A stretch of 64,000 nucleotides of DNA from Cryobacterium psychrophilum (GTDB taxonomy: Bacteria; Actinomycetota; Actinomycetes; Actinomycetales; Microbacteriaceae): assembly GCF_004365915.1 (NCBI RefSeq), contig NZ_SODI01000001.1, forward strand, positions 2,666,001 to 2,730,000, given 5' to 3'. This document shows, in pieces, positions 38,912 to 48,582 of the stretch (its first letter is position 1; every line of letters starts with the position of its first letter). The position numbers and the translations under genes are program-made. The notes beneath the pieces were generated by a model that saw only the letters and a program-made list of their open reading frames with translations, was not told the DNA's origin and ran no database searches.

Positions 38912-39549
38912 TGATTGTTGGCGATGGAGGCGGCCAGGACGCGGGCCAAAACCTCGAACTCCGTCTCGGGGGCGGTGCCGATCAGCAGGTACGTGCTGGA
39001 TCCCGCCGTGGTCACGAGGGCCTCGTCGAAATTACCGCGATCGGCCGTTGGAGCGGGGTTGCGGTACATGTCCCACGTGATGCCGTCGATCTGCACCGAA
39101 TCGACGGGAGCCTGGGACAGCAGCTGCTGCGCGAGCCAGGTGGGGTTGGCGTCGATGGCCTGGCTGAATCCGATGAACTGCTTCTCGGGGGTGACGAGGC
39201 CGAGGTACCAGGACGAAACCGCGTCGGCCGTGCGCCATTCGGCGGCGTTGGTCGACCACCCCTCGGGGAGGACGGGAACGGCAAGCGGCTCGTCGACGCT
39301 CGGCTGCAGCTGCGTGGCCACCGCCGCGAAATCCACGGAGCGGTCCACCGGGTTGTCGTTTCGGGGCACGAGCATCACGATCAGGAGTACAGCGGCGACG
39401 GTGACGATGAGAGACAACACGAGGTTGTTGACCGTCTTCTGTGCCCGGTACTTGCGCGAGTTCTCCGCCTTGCGGTCAGCGGTCTCCTGCGGGGTCTCCG
39501 GGCGTCCGAGCTCGGCGACCACACGGGGTGCACGGCCGGGTTTGCTCAC
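38908..39549 (-). CDS. DUF4245 family membrane protein
   Basis: This conserved actinobacterial protein of unknown function has a cytoplasmic basic N-terminus, one membrane helix ([19 protein letters not shown]) and an extracytoplasmic domain with the family-typical [16 protein letters not shown]. Length 213. Overlapping starts and stops join it to xseB upstream and the carbonic anhydrase downstream. Such proteins regularly neighbour xseB and fumarase or glpX. Confidence 0.85.
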   Translation of the reverse strand: MSKPGRAPRVVAELGRPETPQETADRKAENSRKYRAQKTVNNLVLSLIVTVAAVLLIVMLVPRNDNPVDRSVDFAAVATQLQPSVDEPLAVPVLPEGWSTNAAEWRTADAVSSWYLGLVTPEKQFIGFSQAIDANPTWLAQQLLSQAPVDSVQIDGITWDMYRNPAPTADRGNFDEALVTTAGSSTYLLIGTAPETEFEVLARVLAASIANNQ

Positions 39550-39809
39550 TTGATACCGTCACTCTGGCCGCCGTCGGCAGCTCCGAGCTGGCCGGCGCGG
39601 GCAGCGTCCAGGCGAGCCTTCGCACCGATCAGCCAGGCCTCGCACCGCTGCGCGAGCGCTTCGCCGCGCTCCCAGAGCGCGAGGGACTCTTCGAGGGTGT
39701 TCGACCCCTGCTCAAGCTGGTTGACGACGCGAATGAGTTCGTCGCGGGCCTGCTCATAGCTGAGTTCCTGGAAGCTGGTTTCTTGCGCCGGCTGGGTCAT
39801 GGAATCCAT
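39546..39809 (-). CDS. xseB: Exodeoxyribonuclease VII small subunit
   Basis: This is the small helical subunit of the single-strand-specific nuclease ExoVII. The family signature is [20 protein letters not shown] followed by [19 protein letters not shown]. Length 87; a second in-frame ATG (MTQPAQ) three codons in is also plausible. The stop overlaps the DUF4245 start. XseA lies immediately upstream. Confidence 0.93.
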   Translation of the reverse strand: MDSMTQPAQETSFQELSYEQARDELIRVVNQLEQGSNTLEESLALWERGEALAQRCEAWLIGAKARLDAARAGQLGAADGGQSDGIK

Positions 39810-39810
39810 T

Positions 39811-41109
39811 CTATTTCGTCGGTGCTGTGCTGGTGGACGTCTCGGCGCCGGTGGAGGTGGCCGTCAGGGTGCCCCTCGCCACGGTGATGCGCAGATTGAG
39901 ACCGCTCGGTGCCTCGGCCGGCGCCTGCAGCACCGCGCCCCCGGGGACCTGCACGATCGCGTACCCGCGATCGAGGGTGCCCTGTGGGGAGAGTGCCCGC
40001 AGCCGGGAGCGCAGGTCAACAACGGCGGCCCCCGCCCGCTCCACAATGCGCTCCGCGAGCTCGGTGCCACGGGCCACGTAGCGGGTGAGGTCTTCCGACC
40101 GGGAACCGATGATCCACGCGGAGTCCGAGAGGACCGGGCGCGACCGCAGCTGTGACACGCGATCGATTTCCTGCGCGAGGATGCCGGTGAGCCGGGTGCT
40201 GAGGCGCGCGCGCGCCTGCTGAACGCGATTGAACTCATCCGTGACGTCGGGAACCACGCGCTTGGCGGCATCCGTTGGAGTGGAGGCGCGCATGTCGGCG
40301 ACCTCGTCGAGAAGGGGACGGTCGGCTTCGTGACCGATGGCGCTCACGAGCGGGGTTGTGCACGCGGCCGCGGCGCGCACGACGCCCTCGTCGCTGAAGG
40401 CGAGCAGGTTCTGAAAGTCGCCACCGCCGCGGGCGACGATGATGACGTCGACTTCCGGGTCGGCGTCCAGGCGCGCGATGGCGGCCGCGACCTCCGCGGC
40501 CGCCCGGTCACCCTGCACGATGGCATGCGCCACGTGGAACGTGACGGCTGGCCAACGCAGCTGAGCGTTCCGGATGACGTCTTTCTCCGCGTCGGAATCC
40601 TTGCCGGTGACGAGGCCGATACAGTGCGGGAGGAAGGGCAGCGGCTTCTTGCGTGCGGCATCGAAGAGGCCCTCGCTCGCGAGTTGTTTGCGGAGTCGCT
40701 CGAGCCGTTCGAGCAGGTCGCCGAGGCCCACATGTCGGAGTTCGAACACCTGCATGGTGAGTGTGCCGCCCTTGACCCAATAGCTGGGCTTCACGAGGGC
40801 GACGACGCGGTCTCCCTGCTTGAAGTCGCCGGTGAGGCGCGAGCGCACCGACGACCAGATAGTGAAACTCACCGTGGCCTCGTCCGAGAGGTCTTTGAGC
40901 TTGCCGTAGACGTTGCCGCCGCTCGCACCCCACTGCGTGACCTCGCCCTCGACCCACACGGTGCCGAGGCGCTCGATGTAGCCGCGAATCTTGTTCGACA
41001 GCAGCGCGACCGGCCACGGGGCGTCGACGGTGGCGGGAGCGGTGCCGCCGGCCGCGACCGTTTGCGGTTGTGTCGTGCCTGGGTTGGTCGTCGTGCCCGG
41101 ATTAGTCAA
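39811..41109 (-). CDS. xseA: Exodeoxyribonuclease VII large subunit
   Basis: This is the catalytic subunit of ExoVII, which degrades single-stranded DNA to oligonucleotides. The N-terminal OB-fold ([21 protein letters not shown]) and nuclease core ([58 protein letters not shown]) are complete. I place the start at TTG 41109, because GGGAGGA lies 7-8 nt upstream and the longer ATG-started frame would run through the ispH promoter and start. It gives 432 residues. Confidence 0.92.
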   Translation of the reverse strand: MTNPGTTTNPGTTQPQTVAAGGTAPATVDAPWPVALLSNKIRGYIERLGTVWVEGEVTQWGASGGNVYGKLKDLSDEATVSFTIWSSVRSRLTGDFKQGDRVVALVKPSYWVKGGTLTMQVFELRHVGLGDLLERLERLRKQLASEGLFDAARKKPLPFLPHCIGLVTGKDSDAEKDVIRNAQLRWPAVTFHVAHAIVQGDRAAAEVAAAIARLDADPEVDVIIVARGGGDFQNLLAFSDEGVVRAAAACTTPLVSAIGHEADRPLLDEVADMRASTPTDAAKRVVPDVTDEFNRVQQARARLSTRLTGILAQEIDRVSQLRSRPVLSDSAWIIGSRSEDLTRYVARGTELAERIVERAGAAVVDLRSRLRALSPQGTLDRGYAIVQVPGGAVLQAPAEAPSGLNLRITVARGTLTATSTGAETSTSTAPTK

Positions 41110-41146
41110 TGCGGCTTCCTCCCACGGGGTGTCCAGTCGTCGCACG

Positions 41147-41152
41147 TAGACT
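41147..41152 (+). promoter_or_regulatory. putative -10 element of a leaderless ispH transcript
   Basis: TAGACT lies exactly 6 nt before the ispH GTG, and the gene has no Shine-Dalgarno sequence. It sits in the 49-bp gap between the divergent xseA and ispH starts. Confidence 0.55.
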
Positions 41153-41158
41153 GGTCGG

Positions 41159-42238
41159 GTGACCATCAGTACAGAGCAGCCCGTAATCGGCCTCGGCATG
41201 CCTCGGATTCCGAGCGCGCGCAACAGGCTCAAGGATACCCCCGTCGTCGGACACAAGCGGGTGCTGCTCGCCGCCCCGCGCGGTTACTGCGCCGGTGTCG
41301 ACCGAGCCGTGATCGCCGTCGAGAAGGCACTTGAGCATTACGGCGCACCCGTGTATGTGCGCAAACAGATCGTGCACAACATTCACGTTGTCTCCGAGCT
41401 GGAGAACAAGGGCGCCATCTTCGTCGACGAGGTCGACGAGGTTCCCACCGGTGCTCATATCGTGTTCAGCGCGCACGGCGTGTCCCCGGCGGTTGTGAAT
41501 GCCGCGGCCGCCAGAGGCCTGCAGGCCATCGATGCCACATGCCCGCTCGTCACCAAGGTGCACCGCGAGGCCGTGCGTTTCGCTCGCGACGATTTTCAGA
41601 TCTTGCTCATCGGCCATGAGGGTCATGAAGAGGTTGAGGGCACCGCCGGTGAGGCCCCAGAGCACACGACGCTGGTCGGCAGTCCCGATGAAGCCGACAC
41701 CGTTGAGGTGCATGACCCCGACAGGGTCGTCTGGCTCTCGCAGACCACCCTGAGCGTCGACGAAACCATGGAGACCGTGCGGCGACTGCGCGCGCGGTTC
41801 CCGAACCTGCAGGACCCCCCGAGCGACGACATCTGCTACGCCACGCAGAACCGCCAGGTCGCCATCAAGAAGGTCGCAACCGACTCCGACCTCGTCATCG
41901 TTGTGGGCTCCGCCAACTCGTCCAACTCCGTTCGTCTTGTGGAGGTGGCGCTGGAGTACGGTGCCAAGGCCGCCTATCGCGTGGATTTCGCGAGCGAGGT
42001 CAAACAGGAGTGGCTCGACGGCGTGTGCACCGTGGGCGTCACGAGCGGGGCATCCGTTCCGGAGGAACTGGTGGAAGAGCTGCTCGAGGCGCTGAGCGAC
42101 GCCGGGTACACCGACGTGGAGCCGGTGAAGACGGCCCAGGAAGACCTGATCTTCTCTCTGCCGAAGGAACTGCGCAAAGACCTGTCGGGGCAAATGGATG
42201 CCCGTGCCATCGGTGGTCGGGCCGAACCCACTGAATAG
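41159..42238 (+). CDS. ispH: 4-hydroxy-3-methylbut-2-enyl diphosphate reductase
   Basis: IspH is the last step of the MEP isoprenoid pathway, an iron-sulfur enzyme making IPP and DMAPP. The cluster cysteines lie in [26 protein letters not shown] and [12 protein letters not shown]. The substrate His is in HGVSPAV and EGTAGEAPE is also present. Length 359, with an extra ~30-residue N-terminus. GTG start, probably leaderless. Together with uppS it shows MEP-derived polyprenol synthesis. Confidence 0.95.
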   Translation: MTISTEQPVIGLGMPRIPSARNRLKDTPVVGHKRVLLAAPRGYCAGVDRAVIAVEKALEHYGAPVYVRKQIVHNIHVVSELENKGAIFVDEVDEVPTGAHIVFSAHGVSPAVVNAAAARGLQAIDATCPLVTKVHREAVRFARDDFQILLIGHEGHEEVEGTAGEAPEHTTLVGSPDEADTVEVHDPDRVVWLSQTTLSVDETMETVRRLRARFPNLQDPPSDDICYATQNRQVAIKKVATDSDLVIVVGSANSSNSVRLVEVALEYGAKAAYRVDFASEVKQEWLDGVCTVGVTSGASVPEELVEELLEALSDAGYTDVEPVKTAQEDLIFSLPKELRKDLSGQMDARAIGGRAEPTE

Positions 42239-42291
42239 GCCCCGGCCCCGCGCGCGTCGCGTGGAGCCCGGGCCGCGACGTGGGGGCGGCA

Positions 42292-42337
42292 TAAAAAACG
42301 AGCCCGCCCGACCCCGAAACTCGGGTCGGACGGACTC
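42292..42337 (-). terminator. intrinsic terminator for glpX
   Basis: Read on the minus strand, a 15-bp stem (GAGTCCGTCCGACCC/GGGTCGGGCGGGCTC, two G-U pairs) with an 8-nt loop is followed by GTTTTTT. It begins 12 bp after the glpX stop. Confidence 0.9.
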
Positions 42338-42349
42338 GACTGGTGGTGC

Positions 42350-43336
42350 TTAGAGCCACTTCTCCGCGAGGTGCTCCGCGATCACGCGGCGGGCCGTGCC
42401 CGAACGCGAGCGCAAGACGATGCTCTCGGTGCGGATCATCGGGCCCTTGCGACGAACGCCGTCGACCAGGCCGCCATCGGTGACACCGGTGGCGACAAAG
42501 AACGTGTTGTTGCCGCTGACCATGTCATCAAGCTCCAACAGCTTGTCAACGTCGAGGCCGGCCGCGACACCGCGGGCGCGCTCCTCGTCGTCCGCGGGCG
42601 CCAGACGTCCCTGCATGTAGCCGCCGAGCGCCTTCAGGGCGCACGCCGTGGTGATTCCCTCTGGGCTGCCGCCGATGCCCACGCACATGTCGATGCGGGT
42701 CTCGTAGCGGGCCGCGTTGATTCCACCGGCGACATCGCCGTCGAGCATGAGCCGGGTTCCGGCTCCCGCGGTGCGAATCGCGTCGATGAGTCCGGCGTGA
42801 CGAGGACGGTCGAGCACGGCAACGGTGATCTCGCCGACGGGCTTCTTGAGTGCCAGTGCGAGGTCGCGCAGGTTGTCGCCAATGGACTGGTCGAGGCTGA
42901 CGACGCCTCGTCCGGCGCCACCGGTGACGATCTTGTCCATGTAGAAGATCGATGAGGCATCGAGCATGGTGCCACGGTCGGAAACCGCGATCACCGAGAC
43001 GGCGTTCTGGCGGCCGGCAGCCGTGAGGCTCGTGCCGTCGATCGGGTCGACGGCAATGTCGCAGGCCGGGCCGCGGCCGTTGCCGACGCGTTCACCGTTG
43101 AAAAGCATGGGGGCTTCGTCTTTTTCGCCCTCACCGATCACGATGAGTCCGTCAAAGTTGACGGTGCCGAGAAAAACGCGCATGGCGTCGACGGCGGCCT
43201 TGTCGGCGGCGTTCTTATCGCCGCGGCCGATAAATGGCACCGCACGGATGGCTGCGGCTTCAGTTGCTCGCACGAGTTCCATGGCGAGGTTGCGGTCGGG
43301 GTGCTGATACAGGGTGGCGGTCTCAGTGCTGTTCAC
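42350..43336 (-). CDS. glpX: Class II fructose-1,6-bisphosphatase
   Basis: This gluconeogenic phosphatase removes the 1-phosphate of fructose-1,6-bisphosphate. Metal-binding motifs are intact: FIGRGDKNAADKAAVDAMR, IGEGEKDEAPMLFNGE and DPIDGTSLTA. Length 328, normal. It is divergent from fbaA, the aldolase acting in the opposite direction at the same metabolite, with 140 bp between. Confidence 0.95.
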   Translation of the reverse strand: MNSTETATLYQHPDRNLAMELVRATEAAAIRAVPFIGRGDKNAADKAAVDAMRVFLGTVNFDGLIVIGEGEKDEAPMLFNGERVGNGRGPACDIAVDPIDGTSLTAAGRQNAVSVIAVSDRGTMLDASSIFYMDKIVTGGAGRGVVSLDQSIGDNLRDLALALKKPVGEITVAVLDRPRHAGLIDAIRTAGAGTRLMLDGDVAGGINAARYETRIDMCVGIGGSPEGITTACALKALGGYMQGRLAPADDEERARGVAAGLDVDKLLELDDMVSGNNTFFVATGVTDGGLVDGVRRKGPMIRTESIVLRSRSGTARRVIAEHLAEKWL

Positions 43337-43476
43337 GGAAGGTCCTCCCGGACGTTGTTCGACATCGGTGGTGGCGGATGCACGGTGGATCGTGCAAAGA
43401 GTCCGCCCGCTGAGCTTATCGCGCCGCGGTCGTAGCTAGACTTGCCCCGAAACCCGCACACTTTCGAGGAGATGTT

Positions 43477-44502
43477 ATGCCCATCGCAACCCCCGACCAG
43501 TACGAAGAGATGCTGGACAAAGCCAAGACCAAGGGATTCGCCTACCCGGCGTTCAATGTGTCTTCGTCGCAAACCATCAACGCAGTCCTTCAGGGCCTCA
43601 CCGAAGCAGGCTCTGACGGCATCATCCAGGTCACCACTGGTGGCGCTGATTACTTCGCCGGCCACACGGCAAAGAACCGTGCATCGGGCGCCCTCGCCTT
43701 CGCACGCTTTGCTCACGAGGTCGCTGACAACTACCCGATCACCGTGGCGCTGCACACGGACCACTGCCCCAAGGGCGCCCTCGACGACTTCGTCATGCCG
43801 CTCATCGTGGCCTCCGAGGCCGAGGTGAAGGCCGGCGGCAACCCGATCTTCCAGTCGCACATGTGGGACGGTTCCGCCATCGCGCTCGACGACAACCTTG
43901 AGATCGCGACGGGCATGCTCAAGCGTATGCGCGGCATCAACGCCATTCTCGAAGTTGAGATCGGTGCTGTTGGCGGCGAAGAAGACGGTGTCAGCCACGA
44001 CATCAACGAGAACCTGTACACGACCCTTGACGATGCCGTCAAGATGGTTGAGGCCCTCGGCTTCGGCGAACAGGGCCGCTACATGGCAGCCCTCACGTTC
44101 GGCAACGTGCACGGCGTGTACAAGCCGGGTAACGTCAAGCTGCGCCCGGAGCTGCTCCGCCAGATTCAGGACGGACTCGCCGCCAAGTACGGTCGCGATG
44201 CACTGCCCCTCGACCTCGTCTTCCACGGCGGTTCGGGTTCAACGGATGCCGAAATCGCCGAGGCCGTCGCGAACGGTGTCGTCAAGATGAACATTGATAC
44301 CGATACGCAGTATGCCTTCACCCGCTCGATCGCCGACTACATGCTGAAGAACTACGACAGCGTCGTCAAGGTCGACGGCGAAGTGGGCAACAAAAAGGTC
44401 TACGATCCCCGGGCCTGGGGCAAGGTTGCTGAGTCGGCCATGGCCGCCCGAGTGGCGAAGTCGACCCAGCAGCTGGGTTCGGCGGGTCACTCGAACAGCT
44501 AG
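43477..44502 (+). CDS. fbaA: Class II fructose-bisphosphate aldolase
   Basis: This zinc-dependent glycolytic/gluconeogenic aldolase has zinc ligands in ALHTDHCPKG, EVEIGAVGGEEDGV and the distal FGNVHG / VFHGGSGSTDAE blocks. Length 341. The ATG follows GAGGAG. It is divergent from glpX, a natural pairing for control of fructose-1,6-bisphosphate. Confidence 0.95.
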   Translation: MPIATPDQYEEMLDKAKTKGFAYPAFNVSSSQTINAVLQGLTEAGSDGIIQVTTGGADYFAGHTAKNRASGALAFARFAHEVADNYPITVALHTDHCPKGALDDFVMPLIVASEAEVKAGGNPIFQSHMWDGSAIALDDNLEIATGMLKRMRGINAILEVEIGAVGGEEDGVSHDINENLYTTLDDAVKMVEALGFGEQGRYMAALTFGNVHGVYKPGNVKLRPELLRQIQDGLAAKYGRDALPLDLVFHGGSGSTDAEIAEAVANGVVKMNIDTDTQYAFTRSIADYMLKNYDSVVKVDGEVGNKKVYDPRAWGKVAESAMAARVAKSTQQLGSAGHSNS

Positions 44503-44560
44503 CCTTAAAGCACCACGTATTCAGTTACCTTCCGTCAGGGAAGGGGCAGGAAGGTTTCCC

Positions 44561-45142
44561 GTGCCTAGCGACAACACTTCGGACGACGACACCCGCGACC
44601 GGCGGCCCAAGCCCCAGTACGGGGAACTCGCTCCGGAGGGCTGGGTCTGGGAACCGCCGACAGACCCGTCCGTGAGCGAGGTGCCCCCCGTGGGTGCCCC
44701 GCTCGCCGGTCCGCCGCCGGCGGAGGCACCCACACAGCAGGGCGCGTCCACCGGCGTGGCGGCTCGCCAGGGGCAGGCCCCGTTGTGGGACCGTCCGGTG
44801 ACGCTCGGGCTGCTGGTGCTCGGGTTGTTCGGAACGTTCCTGTCGATCTCGATCTTGAATTCGTTGCCGCAGGCGATCCAGATGGCGTACACCCAGGAGG
44901 GACTCGGCACCTACTCCGCCGCCGACAACGTCGACAGCATTCTGCTGGGCGGCGTCATCGCGCAGGTAATCCTGTGGGCGGTGACGGCCACAGGATCCAT
45001 CCTGTTGCTGGTTCGCTCTCGCCGAGCGTTCTACGTTCCGCTCATCGGCGGCATCCTGTCGCTCGTGCTGATCTTCGTGTTCATGGGCGCCGTGCTCGCG
45101 GGCGACGCGACGCTGCTGGACTCCATCGCCGGCACGCGCTAG
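44561..45142 (+). CDS. Membrane protein with proline-rich N-terminus (DUF6264-like)
   Basis: The first ~75 residues are acidic and Pro-rich (RRPKPQYGELAPEGWVWEPP). Then come three or four membrane helices (LGLLVLGLFGTFLSISILNSL, IAQVILWAVTATGSILLLV, PLIGGILSLVLIFVFMGAVL, each partial). The PQYGELAPEGW motif recurs in a Microbacteriaceae family annotated as DUF6264; that name is from memory. The GTG follows AGGAAGG. Function unknown. Confidence 0.7.
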   Translation: MPSDNTSDDDTRDRRPKPQYGELAPEGWVWEPPTDPSVSEVPPVGAPLAGPPPAEAPTQQGASTGVAARQGQAPLWDRPVTLGLLVLGLFGTFLSISILNSLPQAIQMAYTQEGLGTYSAADNVDSILLGGVIAQVILWAVTATGSILLLVRSRRAFYVPLIGGILSLVLIFVFMGAVLAGDATLLDSIAGTR

Positions 45143-45183
45143 CCCAGCGGGGCCCGGCGTCGAAGAGCGCCGGTCGCGTGCGG

Positions 45184-46548
45184 TCAGGCCTGAACGTCGG
45201 AGGGTGCCTCGAAGGCGGTGCCGTCGACGTCTGCGGTCTCGAGCTCGGCCACGAATTCGTAGGCGGCGAGCTCGCGCGGTGACTCTTCGATGGCCATGAG
45301 TGGCGCGAGCACCTTGGACTCGTCGAGGGCGTTGAGTTTGCGCGCGGTGGGTAGTACCTGGCGCTCCATCGAACCGACGAAGCCGTTGTAGTCCTTGACC
45401 GTGCGTTCGATCGACCGTCCCAGCTTCTCGATATGAGCTGCGGTCGTCGCGAGCCGGGAGTAGAGCTCCCGGCTGAGGTCGAAGAGCACCTTGGCGTCCT
45501 GGGTGAGCACGTCCTGTTGCCAGCTGAACGCCACGGTCTTGAGCACTGACCAGAGCGTCACGGGGGAGGACAGGGCCACCCGCTTGCTGAAAGCGAATTC
45601 CATAATCGAGGGGTCAGCCTCAAGCGCCGATGAGACCAGTGATTCGCTCGGGATGAACGCGATCACCATTTCGGGCGAGGCATCGAGACCCCGCCAGTAG
45701 GCCTTGCTCCCGAGCGTCGTGATGTGATCGCGCACGGCCTTCACGTGCGCCTTCATGTGCACCTCGCGCTGCGCGCCCTCCACGCCGGTGGCCGCCCGGG
45801 AGATCTGGCTCGCTTCGAGGAAGGCGGTGAAGGGCACCTTGGCATCGACGGCGATGTTTTTGCCGCCTGGCAGGTGAATGACCATGTCGGGCCGCCCCGC
45901 ACCGGCGTCTGAAGTGATGCTCGATTGCAGGTCAAAGTCCACCCGTTCGATCAGGCCCGCAGCCTCGACGACGCTGCGCAGCTGGGTCTCGCCCCACACC
46001 CCGCGTGTGCTGTTGGACCGCAACGCCGAGGCCAGGGTTTCCGCCGTGCTGCGCAGGCGTTCTTCTGATTCGGTGGCCGAGCGCAGCTGCTGGCTGAGTT
46101 CACCGTGCTGCAGGCTGCGCTGCGCCTCTAGCTCGGCGACCTTGTGCTGCATGTCCTGCAGGCTGGCCTTCACCGGGGCGAGCGCCTGCAGCACCTTGCT
46201 CTCCTCACGTTCGTGTTCCGTGCGGGTGGCGTCGTCCAGGTGCTGGCGCTCGATGAGTTCACGATACTGCTGCCTGGCCTCCGTGATCTGGGTTCTCAGT
46301 CCGTCTGCGGTGGCGTTCTGTGAGGCCAGTTCTTCGCGAAGCACCGCTTGCACTTCGGTTTCACGGGAGCGCGCCTCGGCGAGAGCAACCTGGTGGCGCG
46401 CCTCGATCACCTCGGGCGCATCGACGAGAGTGTCGGCACCTGTGGCCCGGGTGCGGCGGCGCTGCATGATGACAGCAGCAGCGAGGGCGCCGAGGGCCAC
46501 GCCCACGAGGAGGCCAACAATGAGACTCAGCACGATTTCCATGATCAA
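45184..46548 (-). CDS. rmuC: DNA recombination protein RmuC
   Basis: RmuC limits recombination at inverted repeats and has a PD-(D/E)XK-like nuclease core. There is an N-terminal membrane helix (VLSLIVGLLVGVALGALAAA) and a long coiled coil (residues ~55-190). The conserved core runs from RGVWGETQLRSVVEAAGL to PDMVIHLPGGKNIAVDAKVP, then FIPSESLVSSALEADPSIME. Length 454; an ATG two codons in (MEIVLS) is an alternative start. Confidence 0.92.
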   Translation of the reverse strand: MIMEIVLSLIVGLLVGVALGALAAAVIMQRRRTRATGADTLVDAPEVIEARHQVALAEARSRETEVQAVLREELASQNATADGLRTQITEARQQYRELIERQHLDDATRTEHEREESKVLQALAPVKASLQDMQHKVAELEAQRSLQHGELSQQLRSATESEERLRSTAETLASALRSNSTRGVWGETQLRSVVEAAGLIERVDFDLQSSITSDAGAGRPDMVIHLPGGKNIAVDAKVPFTAFLEASQISRAATGVEGAQREVHMKAHVKAVRDHITTLGSKAYWRGLDASPEMVIAFIPSESLVSSALEADPSIMEFAFSKRVALSSPVTLWSVLKTVAFSWQQDVLTQDAKVLFDLSRELYSRLATTAAHIEKLGRSIERTVKDYNGFVGSMERQVLPTARKLNALDESKVLAPLMAIEESPRELAAYEFVAELETADVDGTAFEAPSDVQA

Positions 46549-46616
46549 AGTCTGCCAGCGACCACCGACATTGCCGGGGGATCACACCTGTGTTCCCCGT
46601 TAGCGTGACGTCATCA

Positions 46617-47231
46617 TTAGTTCAGGGCCATCGGGCCGTGCGTGGAGGCATGCTGGCGGGTGGCGACGGGGCCGATGGCTCCCACCTTCACCCGGGTGAT
46701 GTGGGCGAGCTGTTCGAGTGTGTCTGCCTCGTGCCGCTTCGCCGCATGCACGATAATCGCCGCGCACGCCTCGGCATCCGCCAGCGCATTGTGGTGTGCG
46801 AAATCTTCGTAACCGGCGGCCATCGCGGCCACCGGCAGGCGGTAGGAGTCGAGGTGGTAGGTGCGCCGCGCCACCTGCAGGCTGCACACGAAGTTGAAAT
46901 CGGGAATCGTCTGCCCGGTGACCGTTGACGCGGTCTTGATGACGCCCAGGTCGAACCCAGCATTGTGGGCCACGAGGTGGTCACCACCGGCGAAGGCAAC
47001 GAGCCGGGGGAGTTGCTGGGCCCAGGTATCGGCACCGACAACGTCCGACGGACGAATGCCGTGAATCTTGATGTTCCACTGCTGAAACACGTCGTGACCG
47101 GTCGGGGGCTTGATGAGCCAATAGTCCGAATCGACGACAACGCCGTCGTGCACCTTGACGAGACCCACGGAGCACGCCGAGGCACCCGACGAGTTGGCGG
47201 TTTCGAAGTCGATTGCGGTGAAGTTCAGCAC
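46617..47231 (-). CDS. DnaQ-family 3'-5' exonuclease
   Basis: This is a stand-alone DEDD-type exonuclease domain resembling the proofreading epsilon subunit. Catalytic motifs are FTAIDFETANSS (Exo I: Asp, Glu), LVAHNAGFDLGVI (Exo II: Asp) and HHNALADAEACAAI (Exo III: His, Asp). Length 204, with a short C-terminal extension. The GTG start has no clear ribosome site. It is divergent from ychF with 64 bp between. Confidence 0.88.
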   Translation of the reverse strand: MLNFTAIDFETANSSGASACSVGLVKVHDGVVVDSDYWLIKPPTGHDVFQQWNIKIHGIRPSDVVGADTWAQQLPRLVAFAGGDHLVAHNAGFDLGVIKTASTVTGQTIPDFNFVCSLQVARRTYHLDSYRLPVAAMAAGYEDFAHHNALADAEACAAIIVHAAKRHEADTLEQLAHITRVKVGAIGPVATRQHASTHGPMALN

Positions 47232-47295
47232 CCGCTCATCGTCTCACGTACCCCTGACAGTGCACGGGGAGGCGCAGCCGGTAGAATCGTCTCTC

Positions 47296-48369
47296 GTGGC
47301 TCTTACTATTGCAATCGTCGGACTGCCCAATGTTGGCAAGTCAACCCTCTTCAACGCGCTCACCAAGAACAACGTGCTCGCGGCGAACTACCCGTTCGCC
47401 ACGATCGAGCCGAACGTGGGAATCGTGAACCTCCCCGATTCCCGTCTCGCAGCGCTCGCAACGATTTACGGGAGCAAGGCGCTGCTGCCGGCCCCGGTGT
47501 CGTTCGTTGACATCGCCGGCATCGTGCGCGGAGCGAGTGAAGGGGAAGGGCTCGGCAACAAGTTCCTCGCCAACATTCGTGAAGCGGATGCGATTGCCCA
47601 GGTCATTCGCGGCTTCGCCGACCCCGACGTGGTGCACGTCGATGGTGCGGTCAACCCCGCGGGCGACATGGAGACCATCAACACCGAACTGATCCTCGCC
47701 GACCTGCAGACCCTCGAGAAGGCCGTGCTGCGTTACGAGAAAGAGGTCAAGGGTCGCAAGCTCGCACCGCTCGTGCTCGAGACGGCGCTCAAGGCCCAGG
47801 CCATTCTGGATGCCGGCCAGCCCCTCTCCTCCGCGAAGCTCGACGTCGAGCCCATCCGCGAGCTCGGCCTGCTCACCACCAAGCCGTTCATCTACGTGTT
47901 CAACGTGGACGAGGCCGTGCTGCAGGACGAGGAAAAGCTGGCGACCCTGGCTGCCCTCGTGGCCCCGGCCAACGCCGTATTTCTCGACGCCAAGCTCGAG
48001 TCTGAGCTCAGCGAGCTCGACGCCGACGATGCGGCCGAGATGCTTGCCTCCACGGGCCAGGCCGAGAGCGGACTCGACCAGCTCGCGCGCATCGGCTTTG
48101 ATACCCTCGGGCTGCAGACGTACCTGACGGCGGGGCCGAAGGAAACCCGCGCCTGGACGATTCACAAGGGCTGGACCGCACCGCAGGCCGCCGGAGTGAT
48201 TCACACGGACTTCCAGAAGGGCTTCATCAAGGCCGAGATCTTCTCGTTCGATGACCTCATAGAGGCCGGTTCGATCGCCGAGGCTCGCTCCAAGGGCAAG
48301 GCCCGCATCGAAGGTAAAGAGTACGTCATGCAGGACGGCGATGTCGTGGAGTTCCGCTTTAACGTGTAG
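47296..48369 (+). CDS. ychF: Redox-regulated ATPase YchF (Obg family)
   Basis: This universally conserved ATPase binds ribosomes and is linked to stress responses. The P-loop GLPNVGKST is at residues 9-17, the ATP-specificity region [12 protein letters not shown] replaces NKxD, and the TGS domain ends [11 protein letters not shown]. Length 357, complete. GTG start with TAGAAT 8 nt upstream and no ribosome site. The gene is intact. Its last eight codons and stop are echoed three times in the next 6 kb, marking it as the likely target of repeated insertions. Confidence 0.95.
   Translation: MALTIAIVGLPNVGKSTLFNALTKNNVLAANYPFATIEPNVGIVNLPDSRLAALATIYGSKALLPAPVSFVDIAGIVRGASEGEGLGNKFLANIREADAIAQVIRGFADPDVVHVDGAVNPAGDMETINTELILADLQTLEKAVLRYEKEVKGRKLAPLVLETALKAQAILDAGQPLSSAKLDVEPIRELGLLTTKPFIYVFNVDEAVLQDEEKLATLAALVAPANAVFLDAKLESELSELDADDAAEMLASTGQAESGLDQLARIGFDTLGLQTYLTAGPKETRAWTIHKGWTAPQAAGVIHTDFQKGFIKAEIFSFDDLIEAGSIAEARSKGKARIEGKEYVMQDGDVVEFRFNV
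48346..48369 (+). repeat. ychF 3'-end repeat, copy 1 (in the functional gene)
   Basis: GTGGAGTTCCGCTTTAACGT(G)TAG here is the natural end of ychF (peptide VEFRFNV). It is colinear, codon by codon, with copies at about 49.35, 52.80 and 54.18 kb. Upstream of this copy the sequence is ychF coding DNA, not the GTTGCT arm seen at the other three. Confidence 0.85.
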
Positions 48370-48378
48370 CTCGTAGTC

Positions 48379-48417
48379 CCGGCCGCAACTGTTCCCGTTT
48401 CGGACAATTGTGGCCGG
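48379..48417. repeat. hairpin just after ychF, with a second related inverted motif downstream
   Basis: CCGGCC...GGCCGG with inner CAA/TTG pairs forms a stem-loop 9 nt after the ychF stop. The next ~35 bp (48424-48458) contain a similar motif in opposite orientation (ACTGTT/CGGACAA elements), as in REP-like sequences. It may serve as the ychF terminator supplied by the inserted DNA. Confidence 0.45.
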
Positions 48418-48582
48418 CGCGCGGGGCGCAGTTGTCCGTTCCGGCAACAGTCGCCCTGTATCCGACCAATTCATCACTCTGCCCCGGCAATATACGGGGT
48501 TGGGCTGGTGCGTGATCCCGAAGAACTGTCGACCAATCCGACCGCACTCTAAGCGCAACATCATCACTCGGAGGAAACCACC

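Noticed and set aside
40330..41334. Long plus-strand open frame opposite xseA
   Set aside because: Its composition is the antisense shadow of xseA, and it has no family features; the xseA frame shows full ExoVII motifs.
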